The notes under the pieces: model-generated
Database searches by the model: none
Told to the model about the DNA's origin: nothing
Seen by the model: only the letters and a program-made list of their open reading frames with translations
Shown here: positions 25,818 through 34,502 of the stretch, piece by piece
How the letters are laid out: each line of letters begins with the position of its first letter
Numbering within the stretch: position 1 is the stretch's first letter
Translations under genes and position numbers: made by a program
Source of the DNA: Oscillospiraceae bacterium
GTDB lineage: Bacteria; Bacillota; Clostridia; Oscillospirales; Oscillospiraceae
Direction of reading: 5' to 3'
DNA: 64,000 nucleotides
Assembly (NCBI GenBank): GCA_910575505.1
Contig: CAJTFK010000007.1
Coordinates: 1-64,000, forward strand

Positions 25818-27163
25818 CCCAGAGCGCCGGCCCGCCGGGGCCGTGCCGTCAGAACCGGCTCGTTGGCCGCCGGAGCCGCCTCCGGAGCCCCGCCGTCTCC
25901 GCCGGTCCGCTCCGTCAGACGCTCCCGGGCCACCGCCAGCATCAGCTTGATGCGGTTTTCCTGGTTCACACGGGTGGCGCTGGGGTCGTAGTCAATGGGG
26001 GTGATGTTGGCCTGGGGATAGAGCTCCCGGATTTTGTTGATCATGCCCTTGCCGCAGATGTGGTTCGGCAGACACCCGAAGGGCTGGGCGCAGACGATGT
26101 TCTCATATCCCGCCCGGACCAGCTCGATCATCTCGGCGGTGAGAAGCCAGCCTTCACCCATCTTGTCCCCGGTGCTGATGATGCCGTCCGTCAGGCGGAT
26201 CAGCTCCCTGAAGGGCAGGGGCGCATGATAGCCATGGTCCTTCAGCGCCTTGATGAGGACGCTTTCCATGCCCTCAATGTAGCCCAGAACCAGGTCGGAA
26301 ATATGCTTTTCCAGAAAGCTCCCGCCGTAGAGCCGGGCGGTTTCCGAAGGGTTGTAGGCGCAGTACTGGACAAAGCCCATCAGCCCCGGCAGATTCACCT
26401 CGCAGTCCTGGGAGCGGAGGAAGTCCTCCAGGCCGTTGTTCCCCAGGGGAGAGTATTTCACGTAGATTTCGCCAACCACGCCCACCTTCACCTTGGGGAC
26501 CCGGCGGACGGGAATGGCGGCGAAGTCTGCCGCAATCTCCGGCATGGCGGCCTTCATCTCCCGCTGGCTGTAGCCCCGGTCCTCCCGGACCCAGCCGCAG
26601 ACGGTGTCCAGCCACTTGTCCTGCATGGCCCGGGCCGCGCCCTTTTCCGTCTCATAGGGCTCCGTCTGGGCTTTCAGCGCCGCCAGCAGGTCGCCGTAGC
26701 AGACCACCGCCAGGAGCCTGCGGAGGAAGGGCAGGGTCATGGGCAGGCCGGAGTCCTTCTCCAAACCGGAGAAGTTCAGGCTCACCACGGGGACCTGGGG
26801 ATAGCCCGCCTTCACCAGGGCCTTGCGCAGAAGGTGGATGTAGTTGGAGGCCCGGCAGCCCCCGCCGGTCTGGGTGATGATGAGGGCGGTGCGGTCCAGG
26901 TCGTATTTCCCGGATCCCAGAGCGTCCAGGAACTGGCCGATGACCAGCAGGGCGGGGTAACAGGTGTCGTTGTGCACGTACTTCAGGCCCAGCTCGCTGA
27001 CCTGGCTGCCGCAGTTCTCCAGCAGCTCGCAGGTATAGCCCGCCTGTTCCATCACCGCCGCCAGGATCCGGAACTGTACCGGGGCCATGTTGGGTATGAG
27101 GATCTTATGGGTCTTTTTCATCTCCGGCGTAAACCTGGGGTATTCAGGAGTCAGCAGCTCCAT
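25814..27163 (-). CDS. 2-hydroxyacyl-CoA dehydratase (HgdB/BcrBC)-like protein
   Basis: 449 residues. ATG 27161-27163 lies four bases after the upstream stop, with AAGGAGG in the last codons of that gene. It has Cys-containing motifs of the family (VHNDTCYPALLVIGQ; TQTGGGCRASNY; CAQPFGCLPNHICGKG), likely ligands of an iron-sulfur cluster. In many clostridia this region is the C-terminal part of one protein of about 1,400 residues that also contains the two activase domains; here it is a separate gene. The physiological substrate is not known. The last 30 residues are Ala/Pro/Gly-rich and look unstructured. Confidence 0.85.
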   Translation of the reverse strand: MELLTPEYPRFTPEMKKTHKILIPNMAPVQFRILAAVMEQAGYTCELLENCGSQVSELGLKYVHNDTCYPALLVIGQFLDALGSGKYDLDRTALIITQTGGGCRASNYIHLLRKALVKAGYPQVPVVSLNFSGLEKDSGLPMTLPFLRRLLAVVCYGDLLAALKAQTEPYETEKGAARAMQDKWLDTVCGWVREDRGYSQREMKAAMPEIAADFAAIPVRRVPKVKVGVVGEIYVKYSPLGNNGLEDFLRSQDCEVNLPGLMGFVQYCAYNPSETARLYGGSFLEKHISDLVLGYIEGMESVLIKALKDHGYHAPLPFRELIRLTDGIISTGDKMGEGWLLTAEMIELVRAGYENIVCAQPFGCLPNHICGKGMINKIRELYPQANITPIDYDPSATRVNQENRIKLMLAVARERLTERTGGDGGAPEAAPAANEPVLTARPRRAGALG

Positions 27164-27167
27164 GTCC

Positions 27168-30095
27168 TCACGCCTCCTTTCCCTTGCCGTCTTGTTCGTC
27201 CAGGGCGGCGAAGAGGCTCCGCAGGCGGATGCGCACCGCGCCCAGGTTGGTAATCTCGTCGATTTTCAGCTCCGTGTACAGCTTCCCCCCGGCCTGCAGA
27301 ATGGCCTGGGTCTCGTCGGTGGTAATGGCGTCCACGCCGCAGCCGAAGCTGACCAGCTGCACCAGGTCGCAGTCCCGGTGCTCCACGCAATACCGGGCGG
27401 CGGCGTAGAGCCGGGAGTGATAGGTCCACTGGTTGAGCACCGTGGTGGGGAACTTTTCCACCCGGTTGGAAATGGAATCCTCTGTCACCACCGCCGCCCC
27501 GGAGCGGGTAATCAGGGTGTCGATGCCGTGGTTGATCTCCGGGTCCGCGTGATAGGGCCGTCCCGCCAGAACGATGATGCGGCGGCCCTCCGTCCGGGCC
27601 TGGTCCATGATGCGCCCGCCCTCTCTGCGGATCTGGGCCATGTGGTGGGCGTACTCGGCATAGGCCGCGTCGGTGGCGTCCCGGACCTCTTTCCGGGTGA
27701 GGTCCGGGAAGTGCCTGCGGAGGATGTCGAAAATCTTTCTGGTGAAATCCTTGGGCCGGTGGAGGCCCACATAGTCATAGATGAATTTCGTGTCCCTGAT
27801 TTCCGGGCAGTTCCCGGCGATGACCTCCGGGTAATAGGCCACCACGGGGCAGTTGTAGTGATTGTCCCCCAGGCCCTCGTCGATGTTGTAGGTCATGCAG
27901 GGGTAAAAAATGGCGTCCAGCCCCAGCCTGGAGAGGAACTGAATGTGCCCGTGGGCCAGCTTGGCGGGGAAGCAGGCGGTGTCGCTGGGAATGGTGGCCT
28001 GTCCCTTTAAATAGAGGTCCCGGCTGGAGAGGGGACTGTGGTACACGGCGAAGCCCAGCCTGGTGAAAAAGGCGTGCCAGAAGGGCAGCAGCTCCCACAT
28101 GTTCAGGCACAGGGGAATCCCGATTTTTCCCCGCTTCCCCGGGACGGGCCTGTAGTCCAGAAGCAGCTTCCGCTTATAGGCGTACAGGTTCCGCTCGCCG
28201 GTGTCCGCCTTTCCCGTTACGGGCCGGTCGCAGCGGTTGCCGCTGATGAAGGTCTCGCCGGTTCCAAAGGTGTTCACGGTGAGCTGGCAGTTGTTGCCGC
28301 ACAGGCCGCAGAGCCGGTTTTCCGTTTCCTGGGAGAAATTCCGCAGGTCCTCCCGGCCCAGCAGGGCGCTGGTTTGCCCCGGGGCGGCCTTCCCCCTGCC
28401 GTAAAGGGCCGCGCCGAAGGCCCCCATGAGCCCGGCGATGTCCGGGCGGATGACCTCCACCCCCATCTCCTTCTCAAAGGCCCGGAGGACGGCCTCGTTG
28501 TAAAACGTCCCTCCCTGGACCACCACGTTCCTGCCCAGCTCCTCGGGGCTGGCGGCCCGGATGACCTTGTAAATGGCGTTTTTCACCACGGAGATGGACA
28601 GGCCCGCCGAGATGTTCTCCACGGTGGCCCCGTCCTTCTGGGCCTGCTTCACGCTGGAGTTCATGAACACGGTGCACCGGCTCCCCAGGTCCACGGGGCG
28701 GCCGGCGAACAGGCCCAGCCCGGCGAAGTCCCGCACGTCGTACCCCAGGGCCTGGGCAAAGGTCTGCAAAAAGCTGCCGCAGCCGGAGGAGCAGGCCTCG
28801 TTCAGAAAGATATTGCTGATGGCCCCGTCCTCAATCTTGAAGCACTTCATGTCCTGTCCGCCGATGTCGATGATGAAATCCACGTTGGGCAGGAAGTGCC
28901 GGGCGGCGGTGAAGTGGGCCACGGTTTCCACCACGCCGTAATCCGCGTGGAAGGCGTTTTTCGCCAGCTCCTCACCGTAGCCCGTGGTGGTGACGGAGGC
29001 CACGGCCAGGGCCGGGTGTTCGTCATAGAGCTGCTGCAAAACGCCCCGGATCAGGGGGACGGGATTGCCCAGGTTGGGCCGGTAGTCGGTGAAGAGCAGC
29101 CGGGCGTCCTGGTCGATGACCGCCACCTTGACGGTGGTGGACCCGGAGTCGATGCCGATATGGACCGGGGCGGCGTAGTCCGGGCCGAAGGGGGCCCGGT
29201 CCACCCTGGCCCTGGCGTGGCGGGCCTGGAAGGCGGCGTATTCCTCCTGTGTCTCAAACAGGGGCGGCTGGGAACGGTAGGTCTCCGAGGCCCCCCGCTC
29301 CCGGAGGCGGTCCGCCACCTCTCTCAGGTCAAAGCTCCGGTCGGAGTAGAAGGCGGCCCCCAGGGCCACGAACAGAAGGCTGTGGTCCGGGCAGGTCCCG
29401 GCCACGCCCAGGGTTTTGTCAAAGCTCCGGCGCAGGCACCGGGAGAAGGTCAGGGGTCCCCCCAGATATAAAACGTTTCCCTTGATGGGCCGGCCCTGGG
29501 CCAGGCCTGCGATGGTCTGGTTCACCACCGCCTGATAGATGCTGGCGGCGATGTCCTCGGCCTTCGCCCCCTGATTGATGAGGGGCTGGACGTCGCTCTT
29601 GGCGAAGACGCCGCAGCGGGAGGCGATGGTGTAGGTTTTTTCCGCCTTCCCCGCCGCCTCGTCCATCTCGTCGGCGGTCATTTTCAGCAGGGTGGCCATC
29701 TGGTCGATGAAGGCGCCGGTGCCTCCGGCGCAGGAGCCGTTCATCCGGACCTCCATGCCGCCGGTGAGGAAGAGGATCTTGGCGTCCTCGCCCCCCAGCT
29801 CAATGACCACGTCGGTGCCGGGGGCCAGCCTGTTGGCGGCCACACGGGTGGCGAACACCTCCTGCACAAAGGGGACCCCCACGCTCTCCGCCATGCCCAT
29901 CCCCGCGGACCCGGAGATGGCCAGCTCCGCCCTGCCGGCGGGAATGTGCCGCTCCGCCACCCGGCGGAGAAGCTCCTCGGATTTTTCAAGAATGTGGCTG
30001 AAGTGCCGTTCATATGTACTGTATACGATCTGTTCCGCGTTGTCCAGCACCACGCATTTGATGGTGGTGGAGCCAACATCGAGACCTACCTTCAA
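27168..30095 (-). CDS. Double acyl-CoA dehydratase activase (BadF/BcrA/HgdC family) with DUF2229 region
   Basis: 975 residues from TTG 30093-30095, with AAGGAGG eight bases upstream; the frame extends further upstream but without a ribosome site. Two ASKHA ATPase copies are seen: VGLDVGSTTIKCVVLD with GSCAGGTGAFIDQMA (about 3-265), and IGIDSGSTTVKVAVID with NEACSSGCGSFLQTFA (about 310-585). The Cys residues are the expected ligands of the [4Fe-4S] cluster that activases bridge. CGLCGNNCQ starts the DUF2229 region (about 630-975). Activases use ATP to drive low-potential electrons into dehydratases. The next gene encodes the HgdB-like partner. Confidence 0.9.
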   Translation of the reverse strand: MKVGLDVGSTTIKCVVLDNAEQIVYSTYERHFSHILEKSEELLRRVAERHIPAGRAELAISGSAGMGMAESVGVPFVQEVFATRVAANRLAPGTDVVIELGGEDAKILFLTGGMEVRMNGSCAGGTGAFIDQMATLLKMTADEMDEAAGKAEKTYTIASRCGVFAKSDVQPLINQGAKAEDIAASIYQAVVNQTIAGLAQGRPIKGNVLYLGGPLTFSRCLRRSFDKTLGVAGTCPDHSLLFVALGAAFYSDRSFDLREVADRLRERGASETYRSQPPLFETQEEYAAFQARHARARVDRAPFGPDYAAPVHIGIDSGSTTVKVAVIDQDARLLFTDYRPNLGNPVPLIRGVLQQLYDEHPALAVASVTTTGYGEELAKNAFHADYGVVETVAHFTAARHFLPNVDFIIDIGGQDMKCFKIEDGAISNIFLNEACSSGCGSFLQTFAQALGYDVRDFAGLGLFAGRPVDLGSRCTVFMNSSVKQAQKDGATVENISAGLSISVVKNAIYKVIRAASPEELGRNVVVQGGTFYNEAVLRAFEKEMGVEVIRPDIAGLMGAFGAALYGRGKAAPGQTSALLGREDLRNFSQETENRLCGLCGNNCQLTVNTFGTGETFISGNRCDRPVTGKADTGERNLYAYKRKLLLDYRPVPGKRGKIGIPLCLNMWELLPFWHAFFTRLGFAVYHSPLSSRDLYLKGQATIPSDTACFPAKLAHGHIQFLSRLGLDAIFYPCMTYNIDEGLGDNHYNCPVVAYYPEVIAGNCPEIRDTKFIYDYVGLHRPKDFTRKIFDILRRHFPDLTRKEVRDATDAAYAEYAHHMAQIRREGGRIMDQARTEGRRIIVLAGRPYHADPEINHGIDTLITRSGAAVVTEDSISNRVEKFPTTVLNQWTYHSRLYAAARYCVEHRDCDLVQLVSFGCGVDAITTDETQAILQAGGKLYTELKIDEITNLGAVRIRLRSLFAALDEQDGKGKEA

Positions 30096-30171
30096 CGTCC
30101 GTTCCTCCTTTAGGCAATCGGTTGCGCCGCCATGTTCCGGCACCGAACCGCAGATTAACATATTCGATGGT

Positions 30172-30200
30172 ATCATACACGGTTTCGACGGCATTTTCAA
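30172..30200 (-). promoter_or_regulatory. Promoter of the activase operon
   Basis: TTGAAA (30195-30200), 17-bp spacer, TATGAT (30172-30177) on the minus strand, about 75 nt before the TTG start. Confidence 0.72.
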
Positions 30201-30289
30201 TCGGCAATCTTTTGAAAGACTGTAAAGAATCCGTTAAAATTGGACAGCAAACCTCACAAATTCCCGGGGCTTTGCCAGGGGACCGGGGC

Positions 30290-30317
30290 TTGTCTTTTTC
30301 GGAATCAATGCTATACT
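30290..30317 (+). promoter_or_regulatory. Promoter of queH
   Basis: TTGTCT (30290-30295), 16-bp spacer, TATACT (30312-30317), 32 bp before the ATG. Confidence 0.7.
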
Positions 30318-30349
30318 AAGCTTATTCAAACGAAAAGCGAGGCATACCT

Positions 30350-30922
30350 ATGAGCTCTGTTTTGCTTCACTGCTGCTGCGCTCCCTGCTCCCTCAGCTGC
30401 ATTGACCCTCTCCGGGCCGAGGGCATTGAGCCCACCGCCTTCTGGTACAATCCCAATATCCACCCCTGGAAGGAGTATCAGGCCCGGCGGGACTGTCTGC
30501 TGGAGTATGCTCCCACCATCGGCATGGAAATCCGGGTACAGGAGGACTATGGCCTGAAGGAATTCTGCCGCCAGGTGGCGGGGGACATTGAGCACCGCTG
30601 CGGCTACTGCTATGAGCACCGTCTTGCGGGAACGGCGCAATACGCCGCGGAACACGGCTTTTCCGCCTTCACCACCACTCTGCTGGCAAGCCTGTACCAG
30701 GACCACGAGGGCATCGCCCGGGCGGCGGAACGGTACGCCGGGCAGTACGGCGTGGAATTTCTCTACCGGGATTTCCGGCCCAATTTCCGGGCGGGGAACC
30801 AGCGGGCCCGGGAACTGGGCCTGTACATGCAGAAATACTGCGGCTGCGTCTTCTCCGAGCAGGACCGCTACCAAAAGCAGATTGACCGGGACCGGCTGAA
30901 ATTCGCGGAGAGCGGGACGTGA
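30350..30922 (+). CDS. queH: Epoxyqueuosine reductase QueH
   Basis: 190 residues. It carries the QueH (formerly DUF208) Cys motifs: LLHCCCAPCS at the N-terminus, HRCGYCYEHRL in the middle and YCGCVFSEQDRY near the end. Other family landmarks are WYNPNIHPWKEYQARR and FTTTLLASLYQDH. These cysteines bind an Fe-S cluster and a nearby metal. The enzyme reduces epoxyqueuosine in tRNA to queuosine, the last step of the modification, as a cobalamin-free alternative to QueG. Single gene with its own promoter; no other queuosine genes are in the window. Confidence 0.94.
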   Translation: MSSVLLHCCCAPCSLSCIDPLRAEGIEPTAFWYNPNIHPWKEYQARRDCLLEYAPTIGMEIRVQEDYGLKEFCRQVAGDIEHRCGYCYEHRLAGTAQYAAEHGFSAFTTTLLASLYQDHEGIARAAERYAGQYGVEFLYRDFRPNFRAGNQRARELGLYMQKYCGCVFSEQDRYQKQIDRDRLKFAESGT

Positions 30923-31124
30923 CGGCCTCCGGGGCCGGACGTACCGGTTTTCCGGGGATTTCTGCCGCCCGGGGAACCAAAACGGCTGCGGCCGTGCCGG
31001 GGCCCGTCAGGCGGACGTTCCGGGACAGCGCTTTGAGGCTCTGAGATCGCCCTTCGGGCTGGCGGCTTTTGGGGAGGCGGGCCGTTTCCGCCGGTACAAA
31101 TCAGTTTTGAGGGCATTCCGAATA

Positions 31125-31153
31125 TTGACATAGAAGCTCAACGTTGATAGAAT
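31125..31153 (+). promoter_or_regulatory. Promoter of the hybrid histidine kinase
   Basis: TTGACA (31125-31130), 17-bp spacer, TAGAAT (31148-31153), about 62 bp before the ATG. The preceding 30923-31124 holds no gene. Confidence 0.8.
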
Positions 31154-31215
31154 GGAACGGAATAGGGGGTTGGCGTCTGGAGAGCCGGCCCCTGAAGGCA
31201 GCGGGAGGGCTACAT

Positions 31216-34200
31216 ATGTATCATTGTCAAACGCATATCTATCTGACCGGGCGGCAGCGCGGCCCACTGGAGTTTTTAAAGGACTTACCCCCGCTTGCGT
31301 GCTTCAGCCACCAGTTCACCGAGAGCGAGGAGCCGGACAGCGCCCTGGCCGCCGCCGCGGACGTAACCTTTGCCGACCTCCGGGGTCTGGACCCGGCGGA
31401 GGCCGCGGCGGTTCTGACGGCGGGCAAGCTGGACGCCGCCGATCTGATTCTGCTGATGGAGGCGGGCCAGCCCCTGCCCCCGGAGGCGTTTCTGGGCCAG
31501 ATCACAGATATCTGGAGGCTGCCCCTGTCCGAAACGGAGCTGCGTTTCCGCTTTGCCCGCTGGCAGCAGGACTGGAAGCTGCGCCAGGATCTTTGGGAGG
31601 CCCGGCAGTACCTGGACGCCGTCATCAACAGTTCTCCCAGCCTTGTCTGGTACAAGACCAAAGACGGCGTCCACGAGAAGGTGAACGACAGCTTCTGCCA
31701 GACGGTGGGCAAGACCCAGGAGCAGGTCCAGGGCCAGCGGCACGCCTATATCTGGGACGTGGAGCAGGACGATCCCGCCTGCGTCGAATCGGAGCGCATC
31801 GTCATGGAGAGCCGGGAAACCTGCGTCTCCGAGGAGGTTGTCCAGACCGGCGAGGGCAAGCGGCTGCTGACCACCTATAAATCCCCCCTGTACGACCTGG
31901 ACGGCAGCGTCATGGGCACCGTGGGCGTGGCCATCGACGTGACCCAGGAACGGGCCTATGAGCAGGAGATCATTCAGAAGAACATCATGCTGGAGACCAT
32001 GTTCACCACCATGGACTGCGGCGTGCTGTGCCACTCCCTGGACGGGACCCGCATCCTGAGCATCAACCGGGCGGCCCTCCAGATTCTGGGCTATGAGACC
32101 GAGGAGGAGCTGATGGCCGGCGGCTTTGACATGGTGGCCCCCTCTGTGGTGGAGGAGGATAAGCCGCTGCTGCGGGAGTGCATCGAGGCGCTGAAAAAGG
32201 TCGGAGACAGCGAGAGCATCGAGTACCGGGTGCAGCACCCGGACGGCAAAGTGATCCACGTCATGGGCAACGTCAAGCTGGCGGAGGAGAACGGAGAGCC
32301 CTTCTATCAGCGCTTCCTTCTGGACTGCACCGTTCAGAAGCTCCGGGCCCAGCAGGAGCGGGACGAGAGCGAGCGGCGGCAGATGGAGCTGATTCACGCG
32401 CTGTGTATTGACTACAGCCTGGTCTGCGTCTTTGACCTGAGCACCGGCCAGGGCGGCGCCCTGCGGACCAGCGGCTGCGAGTACGGCGTGCTGAACGAGC
32501 TCTTTTCCGGCATGCTGTCCCTGGACGAGTGCATGGAGCGCTACATCGGCCGCTGCGTCTATGCCGAGGACAGGGAGCTGGTGCGTCAGGCCTGCTCCGT
32601 ACAGCACCTGAAAAGGGAGCTGGAGGAGAAAAATCAGAGCTACATCAATTACCGCACCCTCTGCGGCGGCAATATGCGCTATTTCCAGATGAAGATTGTC
32701 CGGGCCGGCGACTGGGAAAACAACCACACCGCCGTGCTGGGCGTGCGCAACGTGGATGAAGAGACCCAGATGGAGATGGAGAAAAAGAGCCTGCTGGAGG
32801 ACGCCCTGTTCCAGGCCAAGCGGGCCAACCGGGCCAAGAGCACCTTCCTCTCCAATATGTCCCACGATATCCGCACCCCCATGAACGCCATTGTGGGCTT
32901 TACCGCCCTGGCCATCAGCCACATCGACCGGAAGGAGCAGGTGGAGGAGTATCTGAAAAAAATCCTCACCTCCGGAAACCACCTGGTCAGCCTCATCAAC
33001 GACATTCTGGACATGAGCCGCATTGAAAGCGGAAAAATGCGGCTGGACGAAACCCTCTGCAACCTGCCCGATATTCTCCACGGACTCCAGAGCATCCTCC
33101 AGGCCGATATCCGGGCCAAGCAGCTGGAGCTTTACATCGACACGGTGGACGTCCTGGATGAGGACATCTACTGCGACAAGCTCCGGCTGAACCAGGTGCT
33201 TCTGAACCTTCTGAGCAACGCGGTGAAATATACCGGGTCCGGCGGCACCATCAGCATGCGCATCACGGAAAAGCCCGGCGCGCCGGAGGGCTGCGCCAAC
33301 TACGTGTTCCAGGTCAAGGATTCCGGCATCGGCATGAGCAAGGAATTCGTCTCCCACATCTTCGAGCCCTTCGAGCGGGAGCGGAACACCACCATCAGCG
33401 GCATCCAGGGAACCGGACTGGGCATGGCCATCACCAAGAACATCGTCGACATGATGCACGGCTCCATCTCGGTGGAGAGCGAGCAGGGCGTGGGCACGGA
33501 GTTCACCGCCTCCTTCACCTTCCGCCTGCCCACAGGGCCCAAGGAGGTGCGGACCATTCCGGCGCTGTCGGGCTGCCGGGCCCTGGTGGTGGATGACGAT
33601 TTCAACACCTGCGACAGCGTCTCCTACATGCTCCAGCAGGTGGGCATGCGGGCGGAATGGACCATGTCGGGCCGGGAAGCCGTGCTGCGCACCCGGCAGG
33701 CGGTGATGCGGAAGGACACCTACAGCGTCTATGTCATCGACTGGCTGATGCCGGATATGAACGGCGTGGAGGTGGCCCGGCGCATCCGGCAGGTGGCGGG
33801 GGACAACGCCCCCATCATCGTTCTCACGGCCTATGACTGGACCGACATTGAGGACGAGGCCAGAGAGGCCGGCGTCACCGCCTTCTGTGAAAAGCCTCTG
33901 TTTCTCTCGGAGCTCAGGAGCTGCCTGAACAATGTGGTGGGCACGGAGGAGGCGGCACCCCGGAAGGACGGTTCTCCCATCCGCAAGACCCACTCGGGCC
34001 GCATTCTGCTGGCGGAGGACAACGAGCTGAACCAGGAAATCGCCATGGCCATTCTGGACGAGGCGGGCCTGACCACGGAGGTGGCCCAGAACGGCCAGAT
34101 CGCCGTGGATATGCTGAAGGCCTCCGAGCCCGGCTACTACCGTCTGATTCTGATGGATGTGCAGATGCCGGTGATGGACGGCTACGCTGCCACCAAGCTC

Positions 34201-34371
34201 ATCCGGGAGCTGGAGGACCCCGGGCTGGCCCAGATTCCCATTCTGGCCATGACGGCCAACGCCTTTGAGGAGGACCGGCAGGAGGCTCTGAAATGCGGCA
34301 TGAACGGCCACATTGCGAAACCCATTGACATCGACGAGCTGATGGATACTCTGGATCAGATCCTCGAATAA
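31216..34371 (+). CDS. PAS-containing hybrid histidine kinase with two receiver domains
   Basis: 1,051 residues from ATG 31216 (GGAGG upstream); the frame is open further upstream but has no better start. The first 110 residues look like a degenerate receiver. PAS domains follow at about 120-250 and 255-375, and a probable third at about 380-525. HisKA has phospho-acceptor H550 (SNMSHDIRTPMN), followed by the HATPase (NLLSNAVKYTGSGG, DSGIGM, GTGLGMAI). Two receivers end the protein, with acceptor Asp near D842 (YVIDWLMPDMNG) and D981 (LILMDVQMPVMDG). No transmembrane segment, so it should sense a cytoplasmic signal. No output domain is present and no partner regulator is adjacent. Confidence 0.93.
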   Translation: MYHCQTHIYLTGRQRGPLEFLKDLPPLACFSHQFTESEEPDSALAAAADVTFADLRGLDPAEAAAVLTAGKLDAADLILLMEAGQPLPPEAFLGQITDIWRLPLSETELRFRFARWQQDWKLRQDLWEARQYLDAVINSSPSLVWYKTKDGVHEKVNDSFCQTVGKTQEQVQGQRHAYIWDVEQDDPACVESERIVMESRETCVSEEVVQTGEGKRLLTTYKSPLYDLDGSVMGTVGVAIDVTQERAYEQEIIQKNIMLETMFTTMDCGVLCHSLDGTRILSINRAALQILGYETEEELMAGGFDMVAPSVVEEDKPLLRECIEALKKVGDSESIEYRVQHPDGKVIHVMGNVKLAEENGEPFYQRFLLDCTVQKLRAQQERDESERRQMELIHALCIDYSLVCVFDLSTGQGGALRTSGCEYGVLNELFSGMLSLDECMERYIGRCVYAEDRELVRQACSVQHLKRELEEKNQSYINYRTLCGGNMRYFQMKIVRAGDWENNHTAVLGVRNVDEETQMEMEKKSLLEDALFQAKRANRAKSTFLSNMSHDIRTPMNAIVGFTALAISHIDRKEQVEEYLKKILTSGNHLVSLINDILDMSRIESGKMRLDETLCNLPDILHGLQSILQADIRAKQLELYIDTVDVLDEDIYCDKLRLNQVLLNLLSNAVKYTGSGGTISMRITEKPGAPEGCANYVFQVKDSGIGMSKEFVSHIFEPFERERNTTISGIQGTGLGMAITKNIVDMMHGSISVESEQGVGTEFTASFTFRLPTGPKEVRTIPALSGCRALVVDDDFNTCDSVSYMLQQVGMRAEWTMSGREAVLRTRQAVMRKDTYSVYVIDWLMPDMNGVEVARRIRQVAGDNAPIIVLTAYDWTDIEDEAREAGVTAFCEKPLFLSELRSCLNNVVGTEEAAPRKDGSPIRKTHSGRILLAEDNELNQEIAMAILDEAGLTTEVAQNGQIAVDMLKASEPGYYRLILMDVQMPVMDGYAATKLIRELEDPGLAQIPILAMTANAFEEDRQEALKCGMNGHIAKPIDIDELMDTLDQILE

Positions 34372-34384
34372 TAAAATCATGCAG

Positions 34385-34413
34385 GAGGGCCGGGCTCTGT
34401 CCCGGCCCTCTTT
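34385..34413 (+). terminator. Intrinsic terminator of the kinase gene
   Basis: GAGGGCCGGG/CCCGGCCCTC stem (10 bp), CTCTGT loop, TTT tail, 13 bp after the stop. Same CTCTGT-loop family as the hairpins at 25628-25700. Confidence 0.8.
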
Positions 34414-34461
34414 CCGCACCGCTCCGGTCTCCTCCGCATAGGATGGCTCAGCACCATCAGA

Positions 34462-34502
34462 AAGGAGGACGCCGGAAGCCACCTTCCGGCTGATCGTATA
34501 TG
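34462..34502 (+). promoter_or_regulatory. Ribosome site separated from the start codon by a hairpin
   Basis: AAGGAGG (34462-34468) is 31 nt upstream of ATG 34500, too far for normal use. A perfect 8-bp hairpin GCCGGAAG-CCAC-CTTCCGGC (34471-34490) fills the gap; if folded it leaves an effective spacing of about 11 nt. A 16-codon ORF (34443-34493) also spans the site. Confidence 0.5.

Noticed and set aside
34443-34493. 16-codon ORF upstream of the DUF4397 gene as a gene of its own
   Set aside because: No clear ribosome site and a composition explained by the hairpin; kept only as part of the ribosome-site observation.
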